Part shown: positions 1-5,864 of the stretch, in pieces
Layout of the letters: each line of letters starts with the position of its first letter
Numbering within the stretch: position 1 is the first letter of the stretch
Source of the DNA: Alphaproteobacteria bacterium
GTDB taxonomy: Bacteria; Pseudomonadota; Alphaproteobacteria; Reyranellales; Reyranellaceae
Reading direction: 5' to 3'
DNA length: 9,056 nt
Assembly: GCA_013290035.1 (NCBI GenBank)
Contig: JABCYT010000095.1
Coordinates: 1 to 9,056 of the forward strand
Notes under the pieces: model-generated
What the model was told of the DNA's origin: nothing
Database searches by the model: none
Seen by the model: only the letters and a program-made list of their open reading frames with translations
Program-made: the position numbers and the translations under genes

Positions 1-1
1 G

Positions 2-1105
2 AACCCGAGTTCGGCTGTAGCCAATGCGCAGATCGACGAAGCCTTCCTGTTCGCCTTCGGCGACTGGGGCCGTGTCGAGTTGGGCTCCCGCGACGCCGCG
101 TCATACCGTATGTATTACGGCACGCCGTCGGCGCTGATCGGCTGGGGTGCGATTCAGCACAACCATAACTGGGCGAACAACTCGGTTATATTGAACAACA
201 AGGCCTATCGCGGGACGATCGCAACGACCATCACGCCGGAGTGGCAGGACGTCAACCGCATCAACTACTTCACGCCGCGCTTCGCCGGCCTGCAGATCGG
301 TGTCGGTTACGCTCCCAAGCTGAACGCGGCGCAGCAGACTACCTTCATCAACTCCGGCCCGACCGGCGTCGCCGGTATCTGCGGCTACAACAACGCCACC
401 AACATCAACAACTGCCCGACCGCCGACTTTGCCTGGCAGGATCTGTTCGACGTTGGCGCCAACTACCTGAACAAGTTCGGCGACTTCACCGTGGCTCTGT
501 ATGGCGCGTTTGCCTACGCGTCGTTCGTGCCGGGCTTCACCAACACGACGGCGGTGGGCAACCTGGCCAACCCTGCCAACATGATCACGGGTGCGAACCT
601 GACGGCATGGAAGCAGTGGGTGGTCGGTGCGCAGTTCGGCTACGCCGGCTTCACCGTCGGTGGCGCCTTTGGCTACGACAACAACGGCCTCGGTGCGAAC
701 TACTACACCGGCGTCGACAACGACACCCGCTTCGGCACCGCCGGTATCATGTACGAGACCGGTCCGTGGCAGATGTCGTTCATGTGGGCCTACTTCTGGA
801 ACACCAACGGCAACGGCTCGGCCAGCGTGACCGCCATCGCTCCCGGCACGAACGCCCAGACGTTCAACATTGCCAGCGCCAGCGGTGTCCCGGGCCAGAA
901 CAGCACGGCGTTCAACGGCAACCCCGCAACGGCCTTGTTGTTCGGCCAAGAGACCATCACCAAGTGGGAAGTCGGTGCCAACTACGCGCTCGGACCGGGC
1001 ATCAAGGTGGTCGGCGGCGCGATGTACTATCAGACAGGCGGCCCCAGCAATGCCGTCGTCGGCAACTCCTGGACCGTCCTCCTGGGTATCGACCTGCGCT
1101 TCTAG
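2..1105 (+). CDS. Gram-negative porin, 5' partial (C-terminal 367 residues)
   Basis: The frame is open from base 2, so the start codon and signal peptide lie left of the window; the TTG at 80 is internal and is not the start. The product is an outer-membrane diffusion porin. Evidence is the motif FGDWGRVELGSRD near the start, then INYFTPRFAGLQIGVGY, then a series of alternating aromatic/hydrophobic beta strands separated by Asn/Gly/Thr-rich loops (for example WVVGAQFGYAGFTVGGAFGY and KWEVGANYALGPGIKVVGG). The protein ends in LLGIDLRF; a C-terminal Phe is the classic signal for outer-membrane insertion by the Bam complex. The pattern fits the 16-stranded trimeric porin superfamily as found in Rhodospirillales-like bacteria (family knowledge); substrate preference cannot be read. 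One loop carries a Cys pair (codons 380-382 and 413-415), unusual for this class. A strong terminator follows immediately, so this gene ends its transcript. Confidence 0.93.
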   Translation, partial: NPSSAVANAQIDEAFLFAFGDWGRVELGSRDAASYRMYYGTPSALIGWGAIQHNHNWANNSVILNNKAYRGTIATTITPEWQDVNRINYFTPRFAGLQIGVGYAPKLNAAQQTTFINSGPTGVAGICGYNNATNINNCPTADFAWQDLFDVGANYLNKFGDFTVALYGAFAYASFVPGFTNTTAVGNLANPANMITGANLTAWKQWVVGAQFGYAGFTVGGAFGYDNNGLGANYYTGVDNDTRFGTAGIMYETGPWQMSFMWAYFWNTNGNGSASVTAIAPGTNAQTFNIASASGVPGQNSTAFNGNPATALLFGQETITKWEVGANYALGPGIKVVGGAMYYQTGGPSNAVVGNSWTVLLGIDLRF

Positions 1106-1130
1106 TCGCAGTCCAAACTCGGCAAATGAG

Positions 1131-1160
1131 AGAGCGGGCGAAAGCCCGCTCTTTCTTTTT
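1131..1160 (+). terminator. Rho-independent terminator of the porin gene
   Basis: A perfect 9-bp stem (AGAGCGGGC at 1131-1139 and GCCCGCTCT at 1144-1152) encloses a GAAA tetraloop and is followed by the T-rich tract TTTCTTTTT (1152-1160). It starts 25 bases after the porin stop. The T-tract exists only on the plus strand, so it should terminate porin transcription but not transcripts arriving from the opposite strand. Confidence 0.93.
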
Positions 1161-1172
1161 GCCGGGTCGTCC

Positions 1173-1197
1173 GCGCCGGTTCGCGAAGATCCGGCGC
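1173..1197. repeat. GC-rich inverted repeat between convergent genes
   Basis: A perfect 7-bp inverted repeat (GCGCCGG at 1173-1179, CCGGCGC at 1191-1197) has an 11-base loop containing the palindrome TTCGCGAA. It lies 15 bases past the stop of the minus-strand methyltransferase gene. On the minus strand no T-run follows, so it is not a canonical intrinsic terminator. It could be an RNA 3'-end-stabilising hairpin or a weak terminator for the lut-methyltransferase transcript; this is inference. Confidence 0.45.
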
Positions 1198-1212
1198 TGG
1201 CTGTAGGACGGC

Positions 1213-1977
1213 CTATGCGGTCCGCTGCCCCACGATGTTGACGAACAAGGTCGGCAGGTAGGTGCGCGACACCGGCAGCCGTTCGGTGGCCTGGCGGGCC
1301 AGCACGGCGCGGTTGTCCTCGTGGTCGAGCACGAGCTGGAATAGGCCCTGCTCGACGGCGCCCGCGCGGGCATCGAGCTCGGGCTTGCCGTCGCGCACCA
1401 CGCGGTAGGCCACGTCCAGCCCGACATCGCCGCCGCTGTAGAACGACGAGAGGACTTCCAGCCGCGCGAACATCAGCATCAGGCCGCGCACCGAGAAGCG
1501 CCAATAGTCGTCCGGCGTGGCGTGGAAGGCTTGCGACCAGGGCGTGGCAACGTAGGCCACGCCGCCCGGCTTCAGCAGGTCCTCGATATTGTGCGCAGCC
1601 TTCGCCGGCTGGCGCGTGTGCTCGAGCACATGGCAGCAGATCACCAGGTCGAACGGGTCCCGTCCGAGCTTGGCTTTGAGGGCGCGCGGCTCGCTGCAGA
1701 TGTCGAGCACATGGTCGACGTTGCTGCCTGCCAGCAAGTCGATGCCGACGAACGCGGCGCGGCGGCCGAAGCGCTTGGCCACCAGGCTGCGCCAGTTGCG
1801 TTCGTTGCGATCCGAAACCAGGCTGCGCGAGCCGACCTGCAGGACGCGCGGCGCCCGCCGGCCCACCATCTGGGCGACGCGCTCGAGCAGCAGCTCGACC
1901 TCGCGGGTAACACTCGTGCCGACGACGCGCAGTTCCCCTTTGGGCTCCGCAGAAGAGGCGCCGTCGGCGGGTTTCAT
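1213..1977 (-). CDS. Class I SAM-dependent methyltransferase, coupled to lutC
   Basis: A 254-residue protein with a Rossmann-type methyltransferase core. Visible motifs are a motif I-like strand/loop RVLQVGSRS (residues 44-52), the acidic ribose-binding position in FVGIDLL (76-82), the following acidic strand VDHVLDI (87-93), the motif IV/post-IV segment FDLVICCHVLEH (109-120), and LLKPGGVAYVATPW (134-147). After it comes ATPDDYWRFSVRGL (153-166), a signature seen in methyltransferases of the Methyltransf_11 type, several of which occur in surface-glycan clusters. The substrate cannot be told from sequence. The ATG at 1975-1977 overlaps the lutC stop as ATGA, and no Shine-Dalgarno-like sequence lies upstream, so translation probably depends on ribosomes finishing lutC. 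The frame extends upstream to 2127 but that part overlaps lutC and its composition (Arg/His-rich) is a shadow. It is the last gene of the lut run; this class of enzyme is not a known part of lactate oxidation. Confidence 0.88.
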   Translation of the reverse strand: MKPADGASSAEPKGELRVVGTSVTREVELLLERVAQMVGRRAPRVLQVGSRSLVSDRNERNWRSLVAKRFGRRAAFVGIDLLAGSNVDHVLDICSEPRALKAKLGRDPFDLVICCHVLEHTRQPAKAAHNIEDLLKPGGVAYVATPWSQAFHATPDDYWRFSVRGLMLMFARLEVLSSFYSGGDVGLDVAYRVVRDGKPELDARAGAVEQGLFQLVLDHEDNRAVLARQATERLPVSRTYLPTLFVNIVGQRTA

Positions 1978-2648
1978 TCGCGCACAACCAAGACGTGCAT
2001 GCGGCGCGGGCCGTGGGCGCCAAGTTCCATCGCCTGCTCGATGTCGCCGGTCCGCGAGGGGCCGGTGATGGTGTTGACGGTGCGCGGCATGCGGTCCTTG
2101 CCGTAACGCGCCCTGAGCCGCTGCCACACCTCCTCATAGCCGCCGACGATGTCGCTCTCGCGCAGCACGACGATGTGCGTGTCGGGCAGGAGATTGAGCG
2201 TCACCGGATGTTCGGGGCCCGACGCCATTACGACCGTGCCGGTTTCGGCGATGGCGGCGAAGGCACCGGTGATCGAGACATGGTCGCTGCCCTCGCCACG
2301 GCCGCGTCGCAGCGATAGCATCTTCTGGCTCGACCAGTCGTAGCCGGCGAGCTGCGGAGAGGGCGCGATCACGGCCTCGGCCGGCAGGTTGTTGCGCGCG
2401 AGATAGGCCGAGACTTCGGCGGCGACCTCGGCCGGCGCCACGCGGACCACGGTGGCATTGTTGGCCTCGGCCCATTGGCAGAACAGCGCGACCTTGTCGG
2501 GCTGCGCCAGGGCGGCGCGGGCAACGGCGGGCCCGCGCGGCGGCTCGGCGAGTCGCGCCTCGACGGCTTTCAGGGCATCGCCGGAGAGCGGGCCGCGCTT
2601 GAGGGATCGACGGATGCCGTCCAGGATTTGCGATCTGGCTTCGCTCAT
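1974..2648 (-). CDS. lutC: LutC, lactate utilization protein C (LUD domain)
   Basis: A 224-residue LUD-domain (DUF162/YkgG) protein, the small subunit of the LutABC system that oxidises L-lactate to pyruvate in the cytoplasm. Family landmarks are the segment SITGAFAAIAETGTVVMASG (residues 125-144), LLPDTHIVVL (153-162), and the near-invariant ITGPSRTGDIE (194-204) followed by HGPRRMHVLVV (212-222) at the C-terminus. Length is normal for LutC. The start at 2648 (ATG AGC GAA) is chosen because it overlaps the lutB stop as ATGA and the protein then begins as family members do (SEARSQILDGIRRSL). A longer in-frame reading to 3095 would run through the 3' third of lutB with Arg/Pro-rich composition and is rejected. 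The gene is followed by the methyltransferase, again through an ATGA overlap. LutC has no Fe-S cysteine motif; its exact catalytic part in the complex is not settled. Confidence 0.95.
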   Translation of the reverse strand: MSEARSQILDGIRRSLKRGPLSGDALKAVEARLAEPPRGPAVARAALAQPDKVALFCQWAEANNATVVRVAPAEVAAEVSAYLARNNLPAEAVIAPSPQLAGYDWSSQKMLSLRRGRGEGSDHVSITGAFAAIAETGTVVMASGPEHPVTLNLLPDTHIVVLRESDIVGGYEEVWQRLRARYGKDRMPRTVNTITGPSRTGDIEQAMELGAHGPRRMHVLVVRE

Positions 2649-4063
2649 GAGCGCCTGCCGCGCCACTGAGCATGGAACGTACCGCCCGGCGGCGGTGCGG
2701 GGAAGTCGCGGAAGCGCGTCCAGCCGCCGGCCAGGGGCAGGGTTCGATAGCGGCCCTGGGCGCGGCCGAACAGCGCGAGCATGCGGTTGGCGAGCCCGGT
2801 GAGGCGGCGATAGAGGCGCGGCCGCCGCGCCAGGAAGCTCCATAACGCCAGCCCCTGGCGCACCGCCCTGGGCGTGAGATGGCGCTCGAACTCGCGCTCG
2901 CGCCAGTGGCGCATCAGGCTGGGCAGCGGGATGCGCACCGGGCAGACGCTCTCGCAGCGACCGCAGAAGGTCGAGGCGTTGGGCAGGTTGCCGGCCTCCT
3001 CGACACCGATCAGCTGCGGCGTCAGCACCGCGCCGATCGGGCCGGGATAGACCCAGCCATAGGCATGGCCGCCAATCGCGCCGTAGACCGGGCAATGGTT
3101 CATGCAGGCGCCGCAGCGGATGCAGCGCAGCATGTCCTGCATCTCCGTGCCCAGCACGGCGGAGCGGCCATTGTCGAGGATGACGACATGATAGTGCTCG
3201 GGCCCATCGAGGTCGCCCGGCCGCCTGGGGCCGGTGTTGAGCGTGGTGTAGGCCGACGATTCCTGCCCCGTCGCCGAGCGCGCCAGCACGCGCAGCAGGA
3301 CGGCGGCGTCCTCCAGGGTGGGGATCACCTTCTCGATGCTGGCCAGCACGATGTGCATGCGCGGCAGGGTGTTTGAAAGATCGGCGTTGCCCTCGTTGGT
3401 CACCAGCATCGACGAGCCGGTCTCGGCCACCAGGAAATTGGCGCCGGTCAAGCCGACATCGGCATCGAGAAATTTCTGGCGCAGGACGTAGCGCGCCTCG
3501 GCCACCAGATCGTTGCGCTCGGTGAGGCGCCGGGTGAAGCCCAGCTTGCGGTGATGTTCGAGGAAGGTATCGGCGACCTGGTCCTTGGTGAGGTGCACCG
3601 CCGGCGCGATGATGTGGCTGGGCGGCTCATGGCGGAGCTGGATGATGTATTCGCCGAGATCGGTCTCGATCGGCGCGATGCCGAGCGCCTCGAGATGCTC
3701 GTTGAGCGCGATTTCCTCGGCCACCATCGACTTCGACTTGGCGACCGTGCGGGCACCCATGCTGCGGCAGAGTTCGCCGATGATGCGGCGCGCGTCCTCG
3801 GCGCTGGGCGCCCAGTGAACGTGGCCGCCCAGCGCCGTCACCTTGCGCTCGAACTCTTCGAGATAGAAGTCGAGGTTGGCCAAGGCGTGGTTCTTGATGT
3901 CGCGGGCGCGATCGCGCAGCGCCTCGAACTCGGGTAGGCGCTCGGCCGCCTGACGACGGCGTTCGGAGAAGCCGACCTTCAGCTTGGCCAGCGAATCCTG
4001 CAGGTTGGGATCGACCAGGGCGGCATGGGCATTGTCCTTGAAGTCGCGCGCGGTCGACTGCAT
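2645..4063 (-). CDS. lutB: LutB, iron-sulfur lactate utilization protein B
   Basis: A 472-residue protein combining an N-terminal LUD domain with a ferredoxin-like domain, the core of the LutABC L-lactate oxidation system. Residues 60-300 form the LUD domain (KSMVAEEI at 111-118, GANFLVAETGSSMLVTNEGN at 207-226, NTGPRRPGDLDGPEH at 276-290). Two [4Fe-4S] motifs follow: C314-C317-C320-C324 in CIRCGACMNHCP and C367-C370-C374 in CGRCESVCP, separated by the family-typical GGHAYGWVYPGPIGAVLTP. The C-terminal tail (about 395-472) is Arg-rich and ends in the family's usual short conserved patch (LPLAGGWTRFRDFP, 442-455). All expected cluster-binding cysteines are present, so the protein should be functional. 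Its ATG (4061-4063) shares one base with the lutA stop (TGATG), and a GGAGGG lies 9 bases upstream inside lutA. The 3' end overlaps lutC by ATGA. Confidence 0.96.
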   Translation of the reverse strand: MQSTARDFKDNAHAALVDPNLQDSLAKLKVGFSERRRQAAERLPEFEALRDRARDIKNHALANLDFYLEEFERKVTALGGHVHWAPSAEDARRIIGELCRSMGARTVAKSKSMVAEEIALNEHLEALGIAPIETDLGEYIIQLRHEPPSHIIAPAVHLTKDQVADTFLEHHRKLGFTRRLTERNDLVAEARYVLRQKFLDADVGLTGANFLVAETGSSMLVTNEGNADLSNTLPRMHIVLASIEKVIPTLEDAAVLLRVLARSATGQESSAYTTLNTGPRRPGDLDGPEHYHVVILDNGRSAVLGTEMQDMLRCIRCGACMNHCPVYGAIGGHAYGWVYPGPIGAVLTPQLIGVEEAGNLPNASTFCGRCESVCPVRIPLPSLMRHWREREFERHLTPRAVRQGLALWSFLARRPRLYRRLTGLANRMLALFGRAQGRYRTLPLAGGWTRFRDFPAPPPGGTFHAQWRGRRS

Positions 4064-4890
4064 CAGCGCTTGCCCTCCGGTTCGCCGATCGCCGCCTGGT
4101 CGCCCATGCCGGCCAGCACTTCGGCGACGTGGCGCACCCGCACCGCGCTGCCTTCGCGCTGCAGCTTGCCCGCCATGTTCATCAGGCAGCCGAGGTCGCC
4201 CGCCAGCAGGGTGTCGGCGCCGGTGGCGGCGATGTCGGCCGATTTTTCGCCGACCATGGCATTGGAAATCTCGGGATATTTCACGCAGAACGTGCCGCCG
4301 AAGCCGCAGCAGACTTCCGGTGACTCCATTTCGCTGAGCTTCAGGCCGCCCACCGATGCCAGCAGGCGACGGGGCTGTTGCTTGACGCCGAGTTCGCGCA
4401 GGCCCGAGCAGGAATCATGATAGGTGACGCGTCCGTCATATTGCGCGGCGACTTTGGTGACGCCCAGCACATCGACCAGGAACGACATCAGCTCGTAACT
4501 GCGGCTGGCCAGATTCTCCGCCCGTGCCTTCTGCACCGGATCGTCGAACAACCCTGGATAGTGGTGGCTCAACATGCCGCCGCACGAGCCCGACGGGGCC
4601 ACCACAGCGTCGTAGCCCTCGAAGGCATCGATGACCTGGGCGGCGATGGCGCGGGTCGTCGCGCGGTCGCCGGAATTGTAAGCCGGCTGGCCGCAGCAGA
4701 CCTGCAGCGGCGGGACCTCGACCGTGCAGCCGGCCTCCTCGAGGAGCTTTACGGCGGCAAAGCCTATGGCCGGCCGGAACAGATCGACCAGGCAGGTCAC
4801 GAAAAGCGCGACGCGACGCGGGCGGGGGCTCGATGCGGAAGGCAATTTGGACACGATGGGCACATTGGCAGCGGCCAAAATAGGGCGCAA
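4063..4890 (-). CDS. lutA: LutA, (Fe-S)-binding lactate utilization protein A
   Basis: Up to 275 residues; a cysteine-rich CCG-domain protein of the LutA/YkgE family, partner of LutB and LutC in oxidising L-lactate to pyruvate. Two CCG repeats are visible. The first has C33 in ALFVTCLVDLFRP, C65-C66 in QVCCGQP and C103 in SGSCGG; the second has C161 in YHDSCSGLRELG, C194-C195 in EVCCGFGGTFC and C235 in GDLGCL. These residues are expected to hold Fe-S centres and electron-transfer sites as in the succinate:quinone-reductase/heterodisulfide-reductase CCG family. The start is uncertain. An in-frame TAA lies three codons above the TTG at 4890, so translation must begin at that TTG (AAGG 4 bases upstream) or at a later codon (TTG 4878, GTG 4863, GTG 4854, TTG 4845); no ATG is available. 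Most family members begin close to RVALFVTC, so a start nearer 4854 is possible. It is the first gene of the run; no lactate permease or GntR/LysR regulator gene is present in the window. Confidence 0.94.
   Translation of the reverse strand: MRPILAAANVPIVSKLPSASSPRPRRVALFVTCLVDLFRPAIGFAAVKLLEEAGCTVEVPPLQVCCGQPAYNSGDRATTRAIAAQVIDAFEGYDAVVAPSGSCGGMLSHHYPGLFDDPVQKARAENLASRSYELMSFLVDVLGVTKVAAQYDGRVTYHDSCSGLRELGVKQQPRRLLASVGGLKLSEMESPEVCCGFGGTFCVKYPEISNAMVGEKSADIAATGADTLLAGDLGCLMNMAGKLQREGSAVRVRHVAEVLAGMGDQAAIGEPEGKR
4073..4078 (-). promoter_or_regulatory. Ribosome-binding site of lutB inside the lutA 3' end
   Basis: On the minus strand GGAGGG occupies 4078-4073, 9 bases before the lutB ATG. It lies within the last codons of lutA, fixes the lutB start, and is much the clearest Shine-Dalgarno sequence in the lut run. 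Confidence 0.75.
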
Positions 4891-5102
4891 TGGACCTTAT
4901 TGACCGTTCCCGGCGGTGCTGTGCCGGTGGTACGAAGGCCGCCTCAAGCCGTGATCTGGTGCGGCTTTTCCTGAAACTCTGGATGCTTGGCAACGGTGAC
5001 CAGTGTTTCAGCAACCAACATTTCGAATCTACTGCGGCCGACCAGAAATCAGGGAGTGCCGCGCTGAGTTGGAACCCGCGGCCGGCCGTACCGTTACCAA
5101 AG
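4891..5102. promoter_or_regulatory. Divergent control region between lutA and the secreted-protein gene
   Basis: About 210 bases lie between the lutA start and the probable start of the plus-strand gene. The plus-strand frame is open throughout, but its third-position GC is about 63% (45 of 71 codons, counted by hand) against about 86% in the first 77 codons after 5103. The encoded peptide has no recognisable motif and precedes a signal peptide, so I read the stretch as non-coding. It must hold the lut promoter and probably one for the rightward gene. I see a short inverted repeat CCGGC (4910-4914)/GCCGG (4923-4927) and a 10-bp palindrome CGGCCGGCCG (5079-5088), neither matching an operator I can name. 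No convincing sigma-70 promoter stands out on either strand. Confidence 0.5.
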
Positions 5103-5864
5103 GTGCTGCGCCTCCTGTTCTTTATCGTGCTTCTGCTCGCCCCCGACCTCTCGGACGGCGCCAGCGCCAAGCTCACGCCGCCCTGCGAAGGCCCGCCCGT
5201 CCCGGCCTACACGCCGGCCGGGCAACCTCCGGCGACGGATGTCTGGAGCAGGGGTGAGCTCACGCGGTCGGGCTGGCAAGCCGCCACCTGTCTCAACTGG
5301 GGAACGAGTTCGACCAAGCTCGCGGCCGCCCTCGCCGGCGAATTCCGGTTCGCGGGGCCGCTCGACGATCTGGCCGATCGGCTTGTCCGGTTCTCGGCGC
5401 TGAAATCCGTCCGCTACTGGTCGGTGAGCCGTCAGGCCTGGCAGCCGCTCGTCTCCGACTCAGGGACCCTCGACGGGCCGGACGGCAAGGGGCGAGCGGA
5501 TCCGGCCGCGGCCGAACTCACGCCGGGCCGCTCATTCTACTATTTCGAGGTGAGCCACGGCCGCGCCGTCTATCGCATGACCGTCCGGGAACGCACGGCG
5601 GAGCGGCTCGTCGTGTCGACGGAGAACGTGACGCCGATCCACGTCGGCATCCTGACCGCCTTCGAGCCCGGCGCGCTGCAGTCGGTGATCTTCCTCGACA
5701 AGCGTGGTCCTGGCCTGTGGGGCTACTATCAGACGATCCGCGCGACCGAGGGCGCGAGCGTCATCGCCTTGGGCAGCGATGCTTCCTACGTCAATCGCCT
5801 GGCCGCGCTCTACCGCCATATGGCGGGCATTCCGACCGATCAGGAACCGCCGGCGGCCCGCTGA
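5103..5864 (+). CDS. Secreted protein of unknown function with signal peptide
   Basis: About 253 residues from GTG 5103. I chose this start because the next residues form a signal peptide (hydrophobic core LLFFIVLLL, then a small-residue site DGASA before KLTPPCEGP) and because third-position GC drops before it. In-frame ATGs at 4890 and 4983 would put 40-70 featureless residues before the signal peptide. No good Shine-Dalgarno precedes the GTG, so the start is uncertain. The mature protein begins with Pro-rich LTPPCEGPPVPAY and has a second Cys in AATCLNWG, suggesting a possible disulfide in the periplasm. Later segments are VRYWSVSRQAW, ELTPGRSFYYFEVSHG, YYQTIRATEGAS and the terminal ALYRHMAGIPTDQEPPAAR. 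This resembles a proteobacterial family of uncharacterised secreted proteins, possibly DUF6675; I recall this only by pattern. No catalytic motif is visible. The stop TGA directly abuts the convergent mltA stop. Confidence 0.82.
   Translation: MLRLLFFIVLLLAPDLSDGASAKLTPPCEGPPVPAYTPAGQPPATDVWSRGELTRSGWQAATCLNWGTSSTKLAAALAGEFRFAGPLDDLADRLVRFSALKSVRYWSVSRQAWQPLVSDSGTLDGPDGKGRADPAAAELTPGRSFYYFEVSHGRAVYRMTVRERTAERLVVSTENVTPIHVGILTAFEPGALQSVIFLDKRGPGLWGYYQTIRATEGASVIALGSDASYVNRLAALYRHMAGIPTDQEPPAAR

Noticed and set aside
1213..2127. A longer methyltransferase beginning at 2127
   Set aside because: The extra 50 residues overlap lutC and are His/Arg-rich shadow sequence. ATG 1977 overlaps the lutC stop.
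101..2137. A 678-codon open frame on the minus strand, antisense to the porin and overlapping the methyltransferase
   Set aside because: It is an Arg/Ala/Val-rich reading produced by GC-biased third positions of the genes on the other frames. It has no domain, and the porin (C-terminal Phe, strand pattern) and methyltransferase (motifs I-IV) explain the DNA.
1974..3095. A longer LutC beginning at 3095
   Set aside because: The first about 149 residues overlap lutB and are Arg/Pro/Ala-rich. The normal LutC start at 2648 has the ATGA overlap with lutB and gives family-typical length.
2879..3937. Plus-strand open frames (165 and 128 codons) inside lutB
   Set aside because: They are antisense to the [4Fe-4S] and LUD regions of LutB and show no recognisable protein features.
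4993..5009. GGTGACC and surrounding bases as a GntR-type operator for the lut genes
   Set aside because: The dyad is very short and does not fit the GTnnnAC spacing expected of FadR-type sites. No regulator gene is in the window to support it.
4436..5176. A 246-codon minus-strand frame over the lutA start and the divergent region
   Set aside because: It overlaps the well-supported LutA frame and lacks any motif; it is a GC-skew shadow.
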